From Thomasclavelia sp. (GTDB lineage: Bacteria > Bacillota_I > Bacilli_A > Erysipelotrichales > Coprobacillaceae), in assembly GCA_020025035.1 (NCBI GenBank), contig JAHHSU010000016.1, positions 1-23,532 on the forward strand: a stretch of 23,532 bases of DNA, written 5' to 3'. Below are positions 15,652-23,121 of the stretch, in pieces. The notes beneath the pieces were generated by a model that saw only the letters and a list, made by a program, of their open reading frames with translations, searched no databases and was not told the origin of the DNA. The position numbers and the translations under genes were made by a program. Position 1 is the stretch's first letter. The number at the start of each line of letters is the position of its first letter.

Positions 15652-15656
15652 CCTCC
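15652..15656 (-). promoter_or_regulatory. Ribosome binding site fixing the hemolysin III start
   Basis: GGAGG on the minus strand is 6 nt before the ATG at 15645. It excludes the in-frame ATG at 15675 as the start. Confidence 0.8.
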
Positions 15657-15680
15657 AATGAATGTTGATAAACATAAAAC

Positions 15681-15708
15681 ATTATACTACTTAATAGAGG
15701 TTAGTCAA
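15681..15708 (-). promoter_or_regulatory. Promoter of the hemolysin III gene
   Basis: On the minus strand, TTGACT (15703-15708) and TATAAT (15681-15686) are 16 bp apart. It is divergent from the clpB promoter; the two -35 boxes are about 38 bp apart with a CIRCE site between and over the clpB one. Confidence 0.75.
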
Positions 15709-15732
15709 ATGATATATTGAATTGTTAAAAAA

Positions 15733-15759
15733 ATAGCACTCATTACTTGACAGTGCTAA
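15733..15759. promoter_or_regulatory. CIRCE element 1 (HrcA operator), over the clpB -35
   Basis: TAGCACTC, 9 bp, then CAGTGCTAA. Compared with the CIRCE consensus TTAGCACTC-N9-GAGTGCTAA there are two mismatches (first base of the left arm, first base of the right arm). The -35 TTGACA lies across the spacer and the right arm, so HrcA binding would block RNA polymerase. Confidence 0.85.
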
Positions 15760-15774
15760 AAAGTGTGTTATAAT
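15747..15774 (+). promoter_or_regulatory. Sigma-A promoter of clpB
   Basis: Perfect TTGACA (15747-15752) and perfect TATAAT (15769-15774) are 16 bp apart, with TG at 15766-15767 as an extended -10. This is the best promoter in the window and would be strong when not repressed. Confidence 0.9.
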
Positions 15775-15778
15775 ATAT

Positions 15779-15805
15779 TTAGCAATCGATAATAAAGAGT
15801 GCTAA
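15779..15805. promoter_or_regulatory. CIRCE element 2, in the clpB leader over the ribosome binding site
   Basis: TTAGCAATC, 9 bp, then GAGTGCTAA. Only one base differs from the CIRCE consensus (A for C in the left arm). The right arm runs into the AAAGGAGG ribosome binding site (15804-15811). It lies 46 bp downstream of CIRCE 1, centre to centre. Confidence 0.9.
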
Positions 15806-15817
15806 AGGAGGGTTACC

Positions 15818-18382
15818 ATGAATGTAGATAACATGACATATAAGATGCAAGAAGCTCTTGTAAACGCAATGAAATTAGCAAAGGAAAAATCAAATGCAAC
15901 AATAGATATTTCATATTTAATTGCTGTATTACTAGAAGATAGTGATGGATTATTTAATCGAGTATACCAAAAACTTGAAAAAGACAAAAATAGTTCACTA
16001 CAATTTTTAAACGAACATTTTCAATCACTTCCTATTTCTAGTAATAGTAGTGATTCAATACAGTTGTCTTATGATTTAAACGAATTATTTAATAAAGCAG
16101 AAAATTTAAAGCAATCAATGAATGATGATTTTTTATCGGTAGAACATATTATATTGGCTTTATTTGAATCAAATAGTACTTTTGTCAAGAAATTCATTGA
16201 ACATGCTAGTTTAAATAAAAAAGATGTAGTTAGAGTAATTAATGAGATAAGGGGGACAAATCACGTGAAAACACAAAATCCAGAAAGTAGTTATGAAGTA
16301 TTAGAAAAATATGGTAGAGATTTAACTAAAGATGTGAAAGAGGGAAAGATTGATACTGTTATAGGTCGTGATGATGAAATACGACGTGTTATTCAAATTT
16401 TGAGTCGAAAAACTAAAAATAATCCAATATTAATTGGTGAACCAGGAGTAGGGAAAACTGCTATTGTTGAAGGACTTGCATGGCGTATTTTTAAAAACGA
16501 TGTTCCAACCTCTTTAGCAAATAAGACAGTATATGAATTAGATTTAGGTGCTTTAGTAGCAGGTGCAAAATATCGTGGTGAATTTGAAGAAAGATTAAAA
16601 GAAGTTTTAAAAGAGATAAAAAAAGCAAATGGTAATATTATTTTGTTTATTGATGAAATTCATCAATTAGTAGGTGCTGGAAAAACTGATGGTGCAATGG
16701 ATGCTGCCAATATGTTAAAACCAATGTTAGCTAGAGGAGAATTGCATTGTATTGGTGCTACTACATTAGATGAATATCGTATGTACATTGAAAAAGATGC
16801 GGCACTAGAAAGACGTTTCCAAAAAGTACTAGTTGCACAACCAGATTTAGATGACACTATTGCGATATTAAGAGGATTAAAATCTAGTTTTGAAACACAT
16901 CATGGTGTTCAAATTACAGATAGTGCAATTGTAAGTGCTGCTTTATTATCTGACCGATATATTACAGATCGTTTTTTACCAGATAAAGCAATTGATTTAA
17001 TTGATGAAGCATGTGCTACAGTACGAAATGAAATTGATTCTATGCCTCAAGAAATTGATGATATCACAAGAGAGAAAAATCGTTTAAAAATGGAAAAAAT
17101 TTCTATTGATAAAGAATCAAATTCTCAAAATAAATCACGACTTGATGAAATTAAAAAGCGTATTGCTTCATTAGAGGAACAAGAAAAAGTATTACTATCT
17201 AAGTGGCAAGAAGAGAAAAAAGAACTTGAAAAGATTAAAACTTTAAAAGATAGACGTATTCGTCTTGAATTAGAACAAGAACAATATGAAATGAATTCAA
17301 ATTTTGAAAAGGCTGCACGTATTAAATATGAAGAATTACCAAATATTCAAAAAGAAATTGAACATTTAGAAGCAATTAATAAAGAAGATTATTTATTACA
17401 AGAAAAAGTAACAGAAGAAACAGTAAGTAGTATTATTGCAAAATGGACTCATATTCCAGTAAGTAAATTACAACAAAGTGAAAGAGAAAAAATTCTAAAT
17501 TTAGATCAAATGTTAAAAAAACGTGTAATTGGTCAAGACACAGCCATTCATACTATTGTAAATGCAATTTTAAGATCTAGAGCAGGAATTAGAAATCAAG
17601 AAAAACCAATTGGCTCATTTTTGTTCTTAGGTCCTACTGGAGTTGGAAAAACTGAGGTAGCTAAAGCACTTGCTGAACAATTATTTGATAGTGAAAAACA
17701 TATTGTTAGAATTGACATGTCTGAATATATGGAAAAATACAGTGTTTCTAGGTTGCTTGGAGCTGCACCTGGATATGTTGGGTACGAAGAAGGTGGTCAA
17801 TTAACAGAGGCTGTTAGACGTAATCCATATTCTATTGTATTATTAGATGAAATTGAAAAGGCTCATCCAGATGTATTTAATGTCTTATTACAAGTTTTAG
17901 ATGATGGGCGTATTACAGATGCAAAAGGAAGAGTAGTAAGTTTTAAAAATACTATTATTATTATGACTTCTAATATAGGTTCAAGTTATTTATTAGAAGG
18001 GAACAATGAAGAAAATCAAAAATTGGTATTAGAAGAATTAAAACAGTACTTTAAACCAGAATTATTAAATCGAATTGATGAAATAATTATGTTTAATTCA
18101 TTAGATAAAACTGTAATCTATAAAGTAATTGATAAATTTATTTCTTTATTACAACAACGTTTGAGTGAACAAAATATTCATTTATCAATTAGTGATAACG
18201 CAAGAGAAATAGTTGTTCAAGAAGGGTATGATCATCAATATGGTGCTCGACCAATTCAACGCTTTATTCAAACAAATATAGAAACTTTAATCGCAAGAAA
18301 AATCATTGAAGGAAGTATTTTACCTGGTTCAAACGTATTAGTAGATTATCAAAATAATGAATTTATTGTAAAGATGATGTAA
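15818..18382 (+). CDS. clpB: ATP-dependent disaggregase ClpB
   Basis: ClpB is a hexameric AAA+ chaperone that, with DnaK, pulls proteins out of aggregates. The 854 residues show the full layout. An N-domain (1-145) comes first. AAA-1 has Walker A GEPGVGKT (207-214) and Walker B FIDEIH (277-282). A long Glu/Lys-rich middle coiled coil spans about 405-525 and distinguishes ClpB from ClpC/ClpE. AAA-2 has Walker A GPTGVGKT (605-612) and LLDEIEKAHPDVFN. A small C-terminal domain with YGARPIQRFIQ ends it. No ClpP-binding loop is evident, as expected. The AAAGGAGGG ribosome site overlaps the second CIRCE, so the gene belongs to the HrcA heat-shock regulon. Assignment is firm. Confidence 0.96.
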   Translation: MNVDNMTYKMQEALVNAMKLAKEKSNATIDISYLIAVLLEDSDGLFNRVYQKLEKDKNSSLQFLNEHFQSLPISSNSSDSIQLSYDLNELFNKAENLKQSMNDDFLSVEHIILALFESNSTFVKKFIEHASLNKKDVVRVINEIRGTNHVKTQNPESSYEVLEKYGRDLTKDVKEGKIDTVIGRDDEIRRVIQILSRKTKNNPILIGEPGVGKTAIVEGLAWRIFKNDVPTSLANKTVYELDLGALVAGAKYRGEFEERLKEVLKEIKKANGNIILFIDEIHQLVGAGKTDGAMDAANMLKPMLARGELHCIGATTLDEYRMYIEKDAALERRFQKVLVAQPDLDDTIAILRGLKSSFETHHGVQITDSAIVSAALLSDRYITDRFLPDKAIDLIDEACATVRNEIDSMPQEIDDITREKNRLKMEKISIDKESNSQNKSRLDEIKKRIASLEEQEKVLLSKWQEEKKELEKIKTLKDRRIRLELEQEQYEMNSNFEKAARIKYEELPNIQKEIEHLEAINKEDYLLQEKVTEETVSSIIAKWTHIPVSKLQQSEREKILNLDQMLKKRVIGQDTAIHTIVNAILRSRAGIRNQEKPIGSFLFLGPTGVGKTEVAKALAEQLFDSEKHIVRIDMSEYMEKYSVSRLLGAAPGYVGYEEGGQLTEAVRRNPYSIVLLDEIEKAHPDVFNVLLQVLDDGRITDAKGRVVSFKNTIIIMTSNIGSSYLLEGNNEENQKLVLEELKQYFKPELLNRIDEIIMFNSLDKTVIYKVIDKFISLLQQRLSEQNIHLSISDNAREIVVQEGYDHQYGARPIQRFIQTNIETLIARKIIEGSILPGSNVLVDYQNNEFIVKMM

Positions 18383-18397
18383 CATCATCTTTTTTTT
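18370..18397 (+). terminator. Terminator of clpB with the stop codon in its loop
   Basis: AAAGATGATG pairs with CATCATCTTT around a 3-nt loop TAA (18380-18382), which is the clpB stop codon itself. A T-run to 18397 follows. Confidence 0.85.
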
Positions 18398-18463
18398 GTG
18401 TTATTTTATGTTATTTTAAGAAAAACACAAAAAATTATGATAAAATAATGGTGAGGTGATTTT

Positions 18464-19768
18464 ATGAAATGTAGAAATTGTAATGCAGAGTTAGAAAAAA
18501 ATGCTAACTATTGTACAAAGTGTGGTGAAAAAGTCATCAAAGAAGAAGACATTATAGATGTTGAGTGTAAAAATATCCAAGAATCTACAAATGAAGATAT
18601 TGATAATACTAGCTTAAATAATGATGATAATAACTTATCAATGTGTGATCAGACATATGTAGATGATAAACAAATACTACATACTCAAGAACAAATTGAT
18701 GATAACAAATCCTTAGATAGTGAAGGACCATTAGAAAATAAAAAGAAAAAAAATAATAACATTGTTGTATGGACAATATTTTTAGTTATCATGTGTTTAT
18801 TGTTTATGTTTTTTGTAGTAGATATTTATCGTGCTAGAAGACATGAAAATAATGAACAACAAGTACAAGAAGATTATAAATACGAACATAAGGAGATTTC
18901 TGGTAAGTACTATCCAAATGATGCTAATACAAATGTATGTAATTTAATGAATGGTGGTGTTGTAGTAGCTAGTGATAAAGCCATTTATATGGTAAATGAA
19001 TCTGGAAATATTATGATGCTTAATGATAAGCTTTCAAACCCACAACAAATATATGATGGAAAGTGTAGTAATTTGTTTATTGTAAATAATCACTTGATCT
19101 TTAAAGATGATAATAAGGAAGGTCATATATTTTCTATGGATTTAGATTCTAAGAAAGTAAAAGAACTGATTAGTTCAAATGTTTTCTATTTAACAAATAA
19201 TGATAACATGCTTTATTATCAAGATGATTCAGATCATGAAACTATCCATAGTTATGATTTAGATTCTCAAAAAATTGAAAAGTTAAATGATGAAGAAAGT
19301 TATAATATTCAATATGGTGATCAATGCCTTTATTATACTAACAAAGCAGGAACTATTAAGAAAATTGATTTAAGTACAAAAGAAATCAGTGAAGTTTTAG
19401 ATAAACATGTTTATCATATGATTTATTCTAATGGGCTTATTTATTATATTGATCAAAAAGATGCATGCTTGTATTGTTATAATGAAACAGATAAAACTAC
19501 AAAACAATTAAACAAAGAAATTACACGTGAATTTGTTTTAACTGAAAATAATATTTTCTATGTGAATGCTCAATATCAAGTTATTAGTATGTCAACTGAT
19601 GGTAGAAATAATCAATGGGTAAATCAAGATGTAAAGGCAAATTCTATATTTGTTTTAAAAGATTATATTATATATTATGATTTAGATGGTAAATTATGGA
19701 GCGAAATGGATATTAATGGAGAGTCAATTCATCCAATTTTCAAATTTTCAAATAGCAAATATGTATAA
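18464..19768 (+). CDS. Zinc-ribbon membrane protein with outer beta-propeller-like region
   Basis: The 434-aa protein begins with a four-Cys zinc ribbon (Cys3, Cys6, Cys17, Cys20). A long acidic Asp/Asn-rich linker (25-95), one membrane helix (about 99-121, after a run of Lys) and a C-terminal region of about 300 residues follow. That region repeats short beta-strand patterns with Tyr/Asp turns (IYMVNESGNIMML, LYYQDDSD, LYYTNKAG, IYYIDQKD, IFYVNAQY, IIYYDLDG). The pattern resembles DUF5050-type propellers. Lys before and Arg after the helix leave topology uncertain, but a zinc ribbon inside and a propeller outside is the usual reading. Function is unknown; a sensory or envelope-binding role is possible. 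GGTGAGGTGA lies before the ATG. Confidence 0.8.
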   Translation: MKCRNCNAELEKNANYCTKCGEKVIKEEDIIDVECKNIQESTNEDIDNTSLNNDDNNLSMCDQTYVDDKQILHTQEQIDDNKSLDSEGPLENKKKKNNNIVVWTIFLVIMCLLFMFFVVDIYRARRHENNEQQVQEDYKYEHKEISGKYYPNDANTNVCNLMNGGVVVASDKAIYMVNESGNIMMLNDKLSNPQQIYDGKCSNLFIVNNHLIFKDDNKEGHIFSMDLDSKKVKELISSNVFYLTNNDNMLYYQDDSDHETIHSYDLDSQKIEKLNDEESYNIQYGDQCLYYTNKAGTIKKIDLSTKEISEVLDKHVYHMIYSNGLIYYIDQKDACLYCYNETDKTTKQLNKEITREFVLTENNIFYVNAQYQVISMSTDGRNNQWVNQDVKANSIFVLKDYIIYYDLDGKLWSEMDINGESIHPIFKFSNSKYV

Positions 19769-19801
19769 AGATATGAGAAATCATATCTTTATACATTTTT
19801 A
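19761..19801 (+). terminator. Terminator of the zinc-ribbon gene
   Basis: A perfect 16-bp stem (19761-19776 with 19781-19796) closes a GAAA tetraloop (19777-19780) and is followed by T residues to 19801. The stop codon is inside the 5' arm. Confidence 0.88.
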
Positions 19802-19918
19802 TATTATAAATTGAAGTATTTGTTTTTTATGAAAATGTCTGTAGATTTTAAAAATACGAATATATAGAGAATAAAATTTTTAAATTTACTTTGTAACATA
19901 AAAGGGGGAAAATAAGTT

Positions 19919-20983
19919 ATGGCAAATAAGAAAAGAAAAACAACACAAAATAATAAGGATTTTACATTAGAAAGAAATATGAAACATCTTGAAATGAAAA
20001 ATCAATATTTAAATGCAGAGGTTGACTATTTAAAAAAAATTGAGCAATTAGGTGTAAATAGTAATAAATTAACAACAGAAGATAAAGCAAAAATTGTTAA
20101 TGAATTAAAGCAAAAATATAAATTAAAATACCTTCTTGAAATCTCAAATTTAAAACGTTCAACATATTATTATACATTGTCAAAAACAAATAAGGATATG
20201 AAAAATGATATAATAATGAATGAAATTATTCAAATATTTTATGAACATAAAGAACGTTATGGATACCGAAGAATAACATTAGAATTAAAAAATAGAGGAT
20301 ATTGTGTTAATCATAAAAAGGTGAAAAGATTAATGTCTGTTATGGGATTATATGCAAAAACGCCTAAAACAAAATATGAATCATATAAAGGGGATATGAA
20401 TGGCGTAACTAAAAATTTATTAGTTAATAAAGTCCATGATCAAGATAGCTATCAAACCTATTATAAGAGAAATTTTCATACTAAAAAATGTAATGAAGTA
20501 TGGGTAACAGATGTATCAGAATTTCATATACCAGCAGGTAATCTTTACCTTTCACCAATTTTAGATTTACATAATCGAGAAATAGTATCGTATAATATAT
20601 CAACCAATCCAAATTTTAAACAAATTAAAGATATGTTATGCAAAGCATTTAATAAATTTGATACATTACAAGGACTTACACTCCACTCAGATCAAGGGTG
20701 GCAATACCAAACAGAAGAATATCATAAAATGCTTCAAGAAAAAGGTATTCAACAATCAATGTCAAGAAAAGGTAAATGTTTAGATAATTCACCAATGGAG
20801 AATTTTTTTGGTATGATGAAAAATGAAATGTTTTATGGACAAAAGCATTCATTCAAGACATTAGAAGAATTAAAAACTGCAATGGAAGAATATATTGATT
20901 ATTATAATCAAGAAAGAATTTTAGTAAAATTAAACGGATTAACTCCTGTACAATATAGAATGCTTTCTATGTTAAGAATATAA
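19919..20983 (+). CDS. IS3-family transposase, catalytic (OrfB-like) part
   Basis: The 354-aa protein has a leucine-zipper-like segment (about 17-45), an HTH_21-like region with KERYGYRRITLELKNRGYCVNHKKV (111-135) and a DDE integrase core. The catalytic residues are Asp198 (WVTDVSEF), Asp258 (LHSDQGWQYQ) and Glu294 (NSPMENFFGMMKNE), with the D-35-E spacing of IS3 elements. The end (YYNQERILVKLNGLTPVQYR) is also typical. IS3 elements normally encode an upstream OrfA helix-turn-helix joined by frameshift. Here no such part exists: an in-frame stop (19913-19915) precedes the ATG, and only about 120 bp separate it from the previous terminator. AAAGGGGG (19900-19907) could serve translation. The element is probably truncated at its left end, but the catalytic part is intact. 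Confidence 0.9.
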   Translation: MANKKRKTTQNNKDFTLERNMKHLEMKNQYLNAEVDYLKKIEQLGVNSNKLTTEDKAKIVNELKQKYKLKYLLEISNLKRSTYYYTLSKTNKDMKNDIIMNEIIQIFYEHKERYGYRRITLELKNRGYCVNHKKVKRLMSVMGLYAKTPKTKYESYKGDMNGVTKNLLVNKVHDQDSYQTYYKRNFHTKKCNEVWVTDVSEFHIPAGNLYLSPILDLHNREIVSYNISTNPNFKQIKDMLCKAFNKFDTLQGLTLHSDQGWQYQTEEYHKMLQEKGIQQSMSRKGKCLDNSPMENFFGMMKNEMFYGQKHSFKTLEELKTAMEEYIDYYNQERILVKLNGLTPVQYRMLSMLRI

Positions 20984-20996
20984 AATAAATAAAATA

Positions 20997-21021
20997 TATC
21001 CAACAAATTGGGTTCACTGCA
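20997..21021 (+). repeat. Right terminal inverted repeat of the IS3-type element
   Basis: The 25 bases end in GGGTTCACTGCA. Reversed, they match 20 of 25 positions of the left end at 23309-23333 (shared core AGTGAACCCA). The terminal CA is normal for IS3 elements. Confidence 0.8.
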
Positions 21022-21023
21022 TT

Positions 21024-21071
21024 ATGAACAAATATCTTTATACTTGTATTTAGATTTTGTTCATTTTTTTA
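21024..21071 (+). terminator. Probable terminator just after the IS right end
   Basis: ATGAACAAA (21024-21032) pairs with TTTGTTCAT (21056-21064) around a 23-nt loop. Seven T residues follow. The loop is large, so strength is uncertain. It would insulate the next gene from transposase transcription. Confidence 0.5.
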
Positions 21072-21079
21072 ATTTACAC

Positions 21080-21109
21080 TTGATATTTTTTTTTTTTTTA
21101 TATTATAGT
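21080..21109 (+). promoter_or_regulatory. Promoter with a T14 tract in the spacer
   Basis: TTGATA (21080-21085) is followed by 14 consecutive T (21086-21099) and A, then overlapping -10 candidates TATTAT (21101-21106, spacer 15) and TATAGT (21104-21109, spacer 18). A change of T number would alter the -35/-10 spacing. The gene start is at 21210, giving a leader of about 100 nt. Confidence 0.55.
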
Positions 21110-21209
21110 ATAGGTATTGTTTTTTTGCTTCATTTTGTTTTTTATTTTAGTTTTTATCTAAATGCTATCATAGAAGTAATAAAACATAACAGAAAGGAGA
21201 ATTATAAAA

Positions 21210-22619
21210 ATGAAAAACTTAAAAGATTTAACAAAAAAACAAAAAATCATTGCAGCAACAACTGCAGCAACAGTAGCTGTCGCTTCTATTGGGGGAGGAA
21301 CATATGCTTACTATAAGCATACTCACAACCATGCTAATGAAGAAGAAGTAGCAACAGCTACAGAAGTAAAAGCAGGAACATTGAACATCAATGTATCTGC
21401 AAATGAAGGTTGGACGGATACATCAACTCCAGCTATTGTCAGAATCAGTGGAATCCTTGATGATGAAATCACTGAAAATGACAATGTAAATTTTTACACT
21501 GCTATCATGCCTGATGCAGATAGTGAAAACCACGGATCAACTACTTTAACATTACCTATAGGTGACTATATCGTAGATTTCATCAGCCCATTAAACACTG
21601 ATGGATCAGCTTATACAATCAAAGCACCTGAAGAAAGTGAAGTAGTAACTGTAAAAGAAACACCAGTAGCAACAGAAACTGATACTACTGAAACAACTGA
21701 TGATACTACAACTACAGATGATACTGTAACTACAGATGAAACTGTAACTACAGAAGAAACTGCAACTGAAACAGTAGATACAACAATCGATCAAGAAATC
21801 GAAAGAGTTCCTGCTGAAGAAGTAACAGATGAAATGTTACAAACTATCGTAGACGGTGTGCATCAAGCTATCTTAAACGGTGATAACACATTAAAAGGTG
21901 ATGCAGGAACTGCTATCTTAGATAAGTTAAACACAAACGTAGCAGCTAACCCAAACGTTAGTGAAACTACTACACAAGGTATGACTGAAAACAAACCTGC
22001 CGTATCTGAAGTAGCTAAACCAGCTGCTAACGGTACATCTGTGCCTACACCTGCTAAACCAACATCTAAACCATCTTCTAAACCTGCTACAAGTACACCT
22101 ACAACAGGTACAGCAACTGAAGAATCTAAACCAACTTGGGTTGGTGTTGGTAACGGTTGTAAACATAATTGGATTGACTGTCCAGCTCAAACTAAAACTG
22201 TAACTAAGTATAGAACAGAAACATATACAGAAAACGTTACTAAGACTAGAGAAGTGCCATACACAGAGGAAGTAACTAAGTATATGACAGTAGATAAAGT
22301 ACAATGTGGAGGAACTGAAATGAAAACATTAGATGGTCAAACAATCGGTTCACCTTGTGGGCAAGAGTTTGATACTCCTGAAGAATGGAACGATCACTGT
22401 AGTATAGCACACCTTGAAGAAATGCGTCAAGGTTTTTTGTGCTTTTGGCAATATGCGTTTCATAAAGTACCTTACACAGAAACTGTAACAAAATATAGAA
22501 CTGAAACATATACTGAACCAGTTACTAAGACACGTGAAGTACCTTATACAGAAACTGTAAAGATTTCTAAAGACGCTGTAAAATGTTCTAAATGTGGAGC
22601 TGTTCAATTAATGGAATAG
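21210..22619 (+). CDS. Secreted Thr-rich protein with duplicated repeats and zinc-finger-like motifs
   Basis: I do not know the function of this 469-aa exported protein. A basic start and hydrophobic stretch (about 11-34) form a signal peptide or anchor. Residues 55-140 look like a beta-sandwich (TLTLPIGDYIVDFISPLNTDGSAY resembles Ig/prealbumin-like modules). Residues 145-195 are Thr/Glu/Asp-rich; 250-310 are a Pro/Ser/Thr linker. A 25-residue repeat (VTKYRTETYTE...VPYTE) occurs at 331-355 and 426-450, with two differences. Between the copies are Cys366, Cys383 and, in CGQEFDTPEEWNDHCSIAH, His396 and His401, arranged like a C2H2 finger; KCSKCG (458-463) ends the protein. AAAGGAGAA precedes the ATG. 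Use of AAC and ATC codons looks higher than in neighbours. Its place beside IS ends suggests accessory origin. Confidence 0.8.
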   Translation: MKNLKDLTKKQKIIAATTAATVAVASIGGGTYAYYKHTHNHANEEEVATATEVKAGTLNINVSANEGWTDTSTPAIVRISGILDDEITENDNVNFYTAIMPDADSENHGSTTLTLPIGDYIVDFISPLNTDGSAYTIKAPEESEVVTVKETPVATETDTTETTDDTTTTDDTVTTDETVTTEETATETVDTTIDQEIERVPAEEVTDEMLQTIVDGVHQAILNGDNTLKGDAGTAILDKLNTNVAANPNVSETTTQGMTENKPAVSEVAKPAANGTSVPTPAKPTSKPSSKPATSTPTTGTATEESKPTWVGVGNGCKHNWIDCPAQTKTVTKYRTETYTENVTKTREVPYTEEVTKYMTVDKVQCGGTEMKTLDGQTIGSPCGQEFDTPEEWNDHCSIAHLEEMRQGFLCFWQYAFHKVPYTETVTKYRTETYTEPVTKTREVPYTETVKISKDAVKCSKCGAVQLME

Positions 22620-22626
22620 TACTATC

Positions 22627-22661
22627 AAAACCCTAGAAAGAAAACTTTCTAGGGTTTTTTT
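22627..22661 (+). terminator. Terminator of the exoprotein gene
   Basis: A perfect 14-bp stem (AAAACCCTAGAAAG and its complement) closes an AAAA loop. The 3' arm merges into a T7 run. It begins 7 bp after the stop codon. Confidence 0.9.
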
Positions 22662-22698
22662 ATTATAATTTAATTCAAAAAGAAAGGAATGATTAGAA

Positions 22699-23100
22699 AT
22701 GAAAGAAATGAATATTGCTAATATTTTAGTAGAAAAATTATATGAAGATGACCTAATAGAAATGTATAACGATCTTCAAGAATGGTTAAAGAGTGATGAG
22801 AAAATTTGTACAATTAATGATTATTTAGAAGAACATGGTGATGACGAAGATAGTTGGGATAAACTAGAAGAATATGTAGATGAAGATTTAAGGAATTGCA
22901 TGGCATATACAGATTTATTATTCGTAAGCTATACTGGAAAAATAATATATGAACCTAATGTATTCAAAATGTTTGTAAATTCCGTATGTAATGAAGATTT
23001 AATTGCGTTTTTAAAAGAAAGCATAGAGAAAGATCCTTATGATTTAGAGAAACAATGCAATGAAGTGTATGAATATATTAGTAGGAAAGAAGAAAATTAA
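22699..23100 (+). CDS. Small acidic protein of unknown function
   Basis: The 133-aa protein is not recognised. It is strongly acidic (many Glu/Asp, e.g. EEHGDDEDSWDKLEEYVDED at 44-63) and appears all-helical in character, with no signal peptide, membrane segment or metal motif. It is therefore likely cytoplasmic. AGAAAGGAA (22680-22688) stands before the ATG at 22699; a second Met at codon 4 is possible but less well spaced. It follows the exoprotein terminator by 37 bp, so it may have its own promoter (a TATAAT lies in the gap). A short remnant with a good ribosome site follows. An accessory or partner protein for its neighbour is possible, without evidence. Confidence 0.75.
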   Translation: MKEMNIANILVEKLYEDDLIEMYNDLQEWLKSDEKICTINDYLEEHGDDEDSWDKLEEYVDEDLRNCMAYTDLLFVSYTGKIIYEPNVFKMFVNSVCNEDLIAFLKESIEKDPYDLEKQCNEVYEYISRKEEN

Positions 23101-23121
23101 TGAAAAGGAGATGATTAGACG

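Larger units (their letters stand above)
19919..21021 (+). mobile_element. IS3-family element, left end missing
   Basis: The transposase gene is followed by a recognisable right end at 20997-21021. No matching left end (TGTAGTGAACCC) is found between 19769 and 19918, so the true left boundary is unknown. Confidence 0.7.

Noticed and set aside
15646..15675. Ten-codon upstream extension of the hemolysin III protein
   Set aside because: The GGAGG ribosome site lies inside the extension and the promoter would place the transcription start at about the upstream ATG, so translation begins at 15645.
21024..21071. Possible attenuator or riboswitch in the leader of the exoprotein gene
   Set aside because: The hairpin lies upstream of the best promoter (21080-21109), so it would not be part of that transcript; a simple terminator for the IS gene explains it.
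21008..21316. 102-codon frame with a hydrophobic N-terminal half, starting within the IS right end
   Set aside because: It has no ribosome binding site, starts in the IS repeat, is built from T-rich tracts, and overlaps the true start of the exoprotein gene in another frame.
21606..22607. Several minus-strand frames rich in Cys/Ser/Phe opposite the exoprotein gene
   Set aside because: They arise as antisense of the Thr/Glu repeats, have no ribosome sites, and overlap one another.
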